DNA of 18,562 nucleotides from Deltaproteobacteria bacterium. GTDB lineage: Bacteria; Desulfobacterota_B; Binatia; UBA9968. Positions within the stretch are counted from its first letter, which is position 1, and each line of letters begins with the position of its first letter. Below the pieces are notes generated by a model. It was not told the origin of the DNA. It made no database searches and saw only the letters and a list, made by a program, of their open reading frames with translations. The translations under genes and the position numbers were made by a program. Positions 15,287 through 18,562 of this stretch are shown here, piece after piece. The stretch is taken from positions 1 through 18,562 of the forward strand of contig JAPUHZ010000468.1 in the NCBI GenBank assembly GCA_027297485.1, written 5' to 3'.

Positions 15287-15544
15287 CAGGACCCCGCTAT
15301 GATTCTGGCCGACGAATCAGTTTCTAACCTGGACCCTAAACCGTCGCGCGTGATCTTGGATATCCTAAAGCGGGTCTGCTTTGAGGATGGGATCACGGCG
15401 TTGGTCAGTCTCGATACATTGGATTTGACAAGGGAGTATGCGGATCGCATTGTGGGGCGCACGGAGGGCCGGATCTTCTTTGATGGTCCCGCCAAAGATT
15501 TGACCGAGCCCGTGATTGAAAAGATCTATCAGGACGTTCAATAA
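15287..15544 (+). pseudogene. phnC: Remnant of a PhnC-like phosphonate ABC ATPase (C-terminal third)
   Basis: The reading frame QDPAMILADESVSNLDPKPS is the Walker B/D-loop region of an ABC ATPase. It continues with the H-loop region and the strongly PhnC-like ending REYADRIVGR...GRIFFDGPAKDL...IEKIY. Walker A, Q-loop and LSGGQ signature are absent. An in-frame TAG lies at 15284-15286, and the sequence before it only faintly recalls a signature region. The Walker B region reads DES instead of DEP, and the expected H-loop histidine (VNLH-type) is Asp in VSLDTLDL. No phnD or phnE lies nearby. A peptide from ATG 15299 could be translated, but it could not bind or hydrolyse ATP. This is best read as a dead 3' fragment. 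Confidence 0.8.
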
Positions 15545-15689
15545 GGTCATCTTCCATAGACTATGGTCAGCCCCGTGTCCGGGAAAAATGACCTCCCGAA
15601 AGGGTTCAGTCCTTCTCAATCCCGAGAAGACGGTCTGACGATCCGCTGTTGTATCAACATCAGGCTCCCTACCAGGCGGGGATGGACAT

Positions 15690-16097
15690 AGGGTAATGAC
15701 GATAGCGCTCCTTTCCCTCATCTAATCTCCCGAGGATATCCGGCGTGCCTCCGCCGCTTTGCAGACTAAAAACATCGCAAGGAAGGCCCATGCCGTTGAG
15801 TTTCTCGACAACCTTCTCACTGGAAACATGAAGCGCCATGTATTCCCATTGTTTGACGATGCCCCAGGCGCGCGGCTCTTCAGAAAGTTTCTCGGGCTTC
15901 TGGGGTTGAAGACGTTCAATAGAGCGGACGCTTTGCGGGAGCTTTTAGAGCAGGAAGACGATTGGTTGAGAGCGGCTACCGTCTGGGAAATCCGCTTAAG
16001 GGGACTTAGGGAATTTCGCGATAAGATCGAGAAGTTCCTTCAATCTGAAAATCCTGTGCTTAGAGAAGTAGCAGAATTAGTTGTGCCGAGGATCTAG
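15690..16097 (+). pseudogene. Broken HEAT-repeat gene segment
   Basis: From TTG 15759 the frame gives 112 aa of HEAT-like helices: ARKAHAVEFLDNLLTGNMKR, DALRELLEQEDDWLRAATVW and FLQSENPVLREVAELVVP. It resembles the HEAT region that follows NTT-type nucleotide carriers in some bacteria (RANALEFLDN and WLRA patterns). Family-like sequence continues upstream of the TTG (MTIALLSLI, stop, SPEDIRRASAAL), where the usual LIYPPEDI is interrupted by TAA at 15723-15725. The open segment is therefore a remnant of a longer frame, not a complete gene. Positions 15545-15689 show nothing recognisable. One base after its TAG stop comes the ATG of the cyclic-nucleotide-binding gene, so the two were probably adjacent co-translated genes or one fused gene. 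Confidence 0.7.
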
Positions 16098-16098
16098 T

Positions 16099-16534
16099 AT
16101 GGCGAAGGAAAAAAAAGCTCACGACCATTGAGAAGGTCATTTTTCTCAAGTGCGTCGATTTCTTTGAGCACGCCACCATCGAACAGCTTGGTCGGATCGC
16201 CGGATTGACCAAGGAGGTCCGTTTTCAAGCAGGAGAAACCGTCTTCGAGGAGGGAGGGGCCGGAGACTCGCTCTATGTTCTCATCACCGGACAGGCCTTG
16301 CTGGAAAAGAACGGCAAGGTCGTTTTGGAGGTCAAGGAAAGGGAGGCCTTTGGGACCCTAGCAGATCTCGACCTTCAGCCCCGCTTTTATACCGCCAGGG
16401 CGGTTGATCCGGTGCATGCCATCAGACTAGACGCTAGGGACTTTCACGACCTTCTGTCATTGGACATTGAGATGGTCGAGGCTGTTTTTCGGGTGCTCTG
16501 TCGTCACATGCGTGATGGTCTTTTCAACGCGTAA
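16099..16534 (+). pseudogene. Cyclic-nucleotide-binding-domain gene with a frameshift at A8
   Basis: An ATG at 16099 follows GAGGA (16088-16092), but its frame ends after ten codons at TGA. The frame one base over is open and encodes a typical cNMP-binding (CAP_ED) domain: LTTIEKVIFLKCVDFFE, EVRFQAGETVFEEGGAGDSL, VLITGQALLEKNGK and IRLDARDFHDLLS. Removing one A from the A8 tract (16109-16116) joins the ATG to this frame and gives a 144-aa protein. In the phosphate-binding cassette the usual FGE-x-A...PR-x-A is FGTLADLDLQPRFYTA, so the conserved Glu is Thr while Arg is kept. Options are true decay, a sequencing error, or slippage-dependent expression. The neighbouring decayed genes favour decay. 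Confidence 0.75.
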
Positions 16535-16547
16535 GCGCAGTTTGGTT

Positions 16548-17933
16548 TTAGGCCCCTTCCGAAGTCAGTTTTTTATATTCCCGTGCGATCCCCAGAATGA
16601 GTAGCAACCATGCGATGACCAAAACGATATTGATGGCGGCAAAGCCGCTGGTCTCAAGGGCGATCTGCACACCCACGAATACGAGTCCAGCGGACAACAC
16701 GTCTCCTATGCGGACAAAAAAGGTATCGATGGCCGCCTTCGCCTTGTATTTGGCTTCTCGGCTCGTGGGGAGGAATAAGGCCTGGCGAGCAGTATTCTGG
16801 AGGGAATAGTCGGTGCTATTTTCAAGAATCTTGACCATCTTCATGATGCCCAATACGGGCATGATTGCGATGAGGGAATAAGCTCCCAGAGCGATCGTTG
16901 GCAGGATGAAGAGGGCAGCCACTACCCCAAGGTATTTGAGAATGCGCGAGACGAGAAATAGCTGGACCATAAAAGCAAGTAGGCTGACCCAAAAAAAGAA
17001 ATTTGCATAAAAATCTATGATGAAGCCTAGTTTTATTTTTTTTCTATCTGCCTCTGTAAGCCCCTCGGACACGCCACTAGCGGCTACCCGTTCCTCTTCC
17101 CTCGCCACTACCTTTTGGGCCTCTGCAGTAACGGTCTTACCCAAGATGAACTCGCCCGTCGTATTGACCAGGTTGAGCACGAGCATGAGCAGGGCGATCA
17201 AGAGAAGATAGCGCTGCCCCATGACCAATTTGAAACCCCCTTCTTTTCCTAATGGCTTTTCGACGTCTTCTTTCTTTAGAGCGACTTGACCTCGGCGTTT
17301 CTCCCGTACGTTGACGACGTTGGTGATGAGAATGCAGACCCCAAGGATACCTGCGGAAACCAACATAAGCTGGTACGCTCCCAGCGGCTCGAACAAACGG
17401 CCCGCAATCCAGGGTCCCACGATCGCTCCCAGGGAACCTCCAACGGCGACTAACGCGAACAGACGCTTTCCTTGCTCCTGGGTGTAGATATCGTTGGCAA
17501 AGGACCAGAACTGGGCAATGACAAAGAGGTTAAAAATCCCCACCCATAGGAAGAAGGCTACCCCCAGCGGCAGACGAAACTGGGCTAAGATATAGAACAC
17601 AACGAGGTTGGAGATGAAGAACGCGGTGACCCAATTGATCAGTTTGTTTCGATTAACTCTGCTCGCGAAGGCACCGTAGCCCCGTACGATAAAAAGCAAG
17701 AGAAGCGCCTGCCCCGCTGCCGCATAGCTTTTGACTACAGCTCCCCCTTCGGCAAGGATGAGCGGCTCGCGGACAGTCTTTATGATTAAATAAGCAGTGA
17801 GAAGGAGAAATAGATTGAGCATCAAGAGAATCGTGGTTAGACCCTCTCCTGCATGGACCTCTGCGAAGGTCGCGAGACATCGCTCTAAAAGAGTTCTCTG
17901 TCCTGTCGGGGATGTTTGGGATTGAGCGGACAT
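16548..17933 (-). CDS. NTT/TLC-type nucleotide carrier (ADP/ATP translocase-like)
   Basis: This is a polytopic inner-membrane protein with about 12 hydrophobic segments, from LTTILLMLNLFLLLTAYLII to INIVLVIAWLLLILGIA. The opening ...LLLTAYLIIKTVREPLILAEGG, SFANDIYTQEQGKRLFALVAVGG and STDYSLQNTARQALFLPTSREAKYKAKAAID match the TLC ATP/ADP transporter and NTP/NDP-exchange family (TC 2.A.12). These proteins have family-typical NDIYTxEQGKRLF and KYKAKAxID stretches. A charged loop near residues 210-235 and another near 275-305 are not membrane-embedded. From ATG 17933 it is 461 aa; TTG 17939 would add two residues. No clear SD is visible. In free-living bacteria the substrate is uncertain. It is convergent with the broken cNMP/HEAT genes whose relatives can be fused to such carriers. 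Confidence 0.88.
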   Translation of the reverse strand: MSAQSQTSPTGQRTLLERCLATFAEVHAGEGLTTILLMLNLFLLLTAYLIIKTVREPLILAEGGAVVKSYAAAGQALLLLFIVRGYGAFASRVNRNKLINWVTAFFISNLVVFYILAQFRLPLGVAFFLWVGIFNLFVIAQFWSFANDIYTQEQGKRLFALVAVGGSLGAIVGPWIAGRLFEPLGAYQLMLVSAGILGVCILITNVVNVREKRRGQVALKKEDVEKPLGKEGGFKLVMGQRYLLLIALLMLVLNLVNTTGEFILGKTVTAEAQKVVAREEERVAASGVSEGLTEADRKKIKLGFIIDFYANFFFWVSLLAFMVQLFLVSRILKYLGVVAALFILPTIALGAYSLIAIMPVLGIMKMVKILENSTDYSLQNTARQALFLPTSREAKYKAKAAIDTFFVRIGDVLSAGLVFVGVQIALETSGFAAINIVLVIAWLLLILGIAREYKKLTSEGA

Positions 17934-17956
17934 TTTCAACTATGTCGGATCGCGAG

Positions 17957-18562
17957 TTACCTTATGGCACTCTTGGATTCCAATAACTTGAGGATTTCAG
18001 GCTGAGAGTACAGAAGGATCCGATAGTTTTCCTGATCAGCGAGGGCGATGTATCTCCCCGTTGGATCGATGGCAATCCCGTCTGCCGATTTGAAGTCACC
18101 AACCAAGGCATGGAGAAATGTCGGGTTCCCGCCCTCTAATTGGAAGACCACAATCCGACTCTGTTCGACATCTACGGCGAATAAATAGTCGCCCAACACT
18201 GCCAGTCCTTCGACGTCACCCCCGAATACTTGGCTACCGAAGCCATGTGCTGTGCTGATCAAGGCACCCGTTTTACGGTGGAAGATTTTTATATTTCCAT
18301 TTCCCTCATCGGCGACAAAGATGACTTCACGATGGACTGCAAGAGACTCCGGTCCATCTAAAATAGACTTCCCTGTCGCCTGATCGAAGGCCTGCAATTT
18401 GAAGGCCGGATCAAGCCTTCCGTCGGGGAGGAACCTGTAAAACTGGTTCATACCCTTGTTCGATAGATAGAGGGCGCCTTCATCATCGATGGCTAGTCCC
18501 TGGAGGCTTATATACTCGCCTTTCTTGTTAGGGGGTGCCAAGCCGTCAGGACAATCTGGTCT
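17957..18562 (-). CDS. NHL-type beta-propeller protein, C-terminal part (5' end outside window)
   Basis: The frame is open to the right edge (PDGLAPPNKKGEYISLQGLA), so the start lies outside. About 200 residues are visible. They contain repeated blades of the form GLAIDDEGALYLSNKGMNQF, SLAVHREVIFVADEGNGNIK, GLAVLGDYLFAVDVEQSRIV and GIAIDPTGRYIALADQENYR, each with the NHL/SMP-30-like pattern of a predicted strand, a small-residue turn and an Asp-rich loop. This indicates a six-bladed-type beta-propeller, often secreted and ligand- or protein-binding, sometimes phytase- or lactonase-like. No catalytic set can be assigned from the part seen. Its stop lies 23 bp upstream of the carrier gene start on the same strand, so the two may be co-transcribed. 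Confidence 0.8.
   Translation of the reverse strand, partial: RPDCPDGLAPPNKKGEYISLQGLAIDDEGALYLSNKGMNQFYRFLPDGRLDPAFKLQAFDQATGKSILDGPESLAVHREVIFVADEGNGNIKIFHRKTGALISTAHGFGSQVFGGDVEGLAVLGDYLFAVDVEQSRIVVFQLEGGNPTFLHALVGDFKSADGIAIDPTGRYIALADQENYRILLYSQPEILKLLESKSAIR

Noticed and set aside
15365..15721. 118-aa minus-strand frame containing VIFPGHGADHSLW, at first sight hydrolase-like
   Set aside because: It overlaps the PhnC remnant antisense, and beyond one GHGADH-like string nothing matches a known fold. Chance is the simplest reading.

Overview
The window is about 18.5 kb of bacterial chromosome with moderate-to-high GC. It holds about 15 recognisable protein genes, two of them cut by the window edges, plus a short tract of decayed genes. 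I see no rRNA, tRNA, CRISPR array, integrase or transposase. The housekeeping proteins (Era, Der, DprA, TopA, HU, IlvE) and the lineage-flavoured ones (a TPR protein ending in a PHLPGAR-type motif, an ADP/ATP-translocase-like carrier beside HEAT and cyclic-nucleotide-binding segments, an RMDN-like TPR protein) suggest a free-living Gram-negative bacterium from an uncultivated group such as NC10/Methylomirabilota, Rokubacteria or a deltaproteobacterial relative. This placement is inference from protein style only.

Layout. (1) 1-4003 is accessory: the tail of a TPR protein, then a two-gene cassette made of a 108-aa Trypco1-like (CU044_2847-type) protein and a 707-aa membrane-anchored CHAT-family protease with two Ig-like repeats and a TPR hairpin, then a convergent TPR lipoprotein. 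The cassette resembles the modular bacterial conflict or immune-like systems in which Trypco and CHAT modules co-occur, and it is the most likely home of an undescribed system here. (2) 4127-12491 is a tightly packed plus-strand run: era, der, a methylated-DNA-cysteine methyltransferase gene that seems to start at CTG inside the der stop codon, dprA, topA, a ppx/gppA phosphatase gene and an orphan FbpC-type ABC ATPase gene. Junctions are mostly overlaps or gaps of 30 bp or less, so much of it is probably co-transcribed. (3) 12504-12947 is an independent HU unit with its own promoter and a strong intrinsic terminator. (4) 12954-15235 carries ilvE with its own good promoter, then a hotdog thioesterase gene coupled to an exported RMDN-like TPR gene. 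(5) 15287-16534 is a graveyard: the C-terminal third of a PhnC-like ATPase, a HEAT-repeat segment broken by an in-frame TAA, and a cyclic-nucleotide-binding-domain gene whose frame is shifted at an A8 tract. (6) 16548-18562, minus strand, holds an intact NTT/TLC-type nucleotide carrier gene and the 3' part of an NHL/beta-propeller protein gene.

How the genes fit together. Block 2 groups ribosome-assembly GTPases with DNA repair, DNA uptake and topology functions. In region 1, predicted topology puts the protease inside and the Ig/TPR part outside the inner membrane, with a small soluble Trypco1 partner translated just before it. In regions 5-6, modules that in related bacteria can be parts of one carrier-HEAT-cNMP protein lie apart, with the carrier intact on one strand and the regulatory parts degraded on the other.
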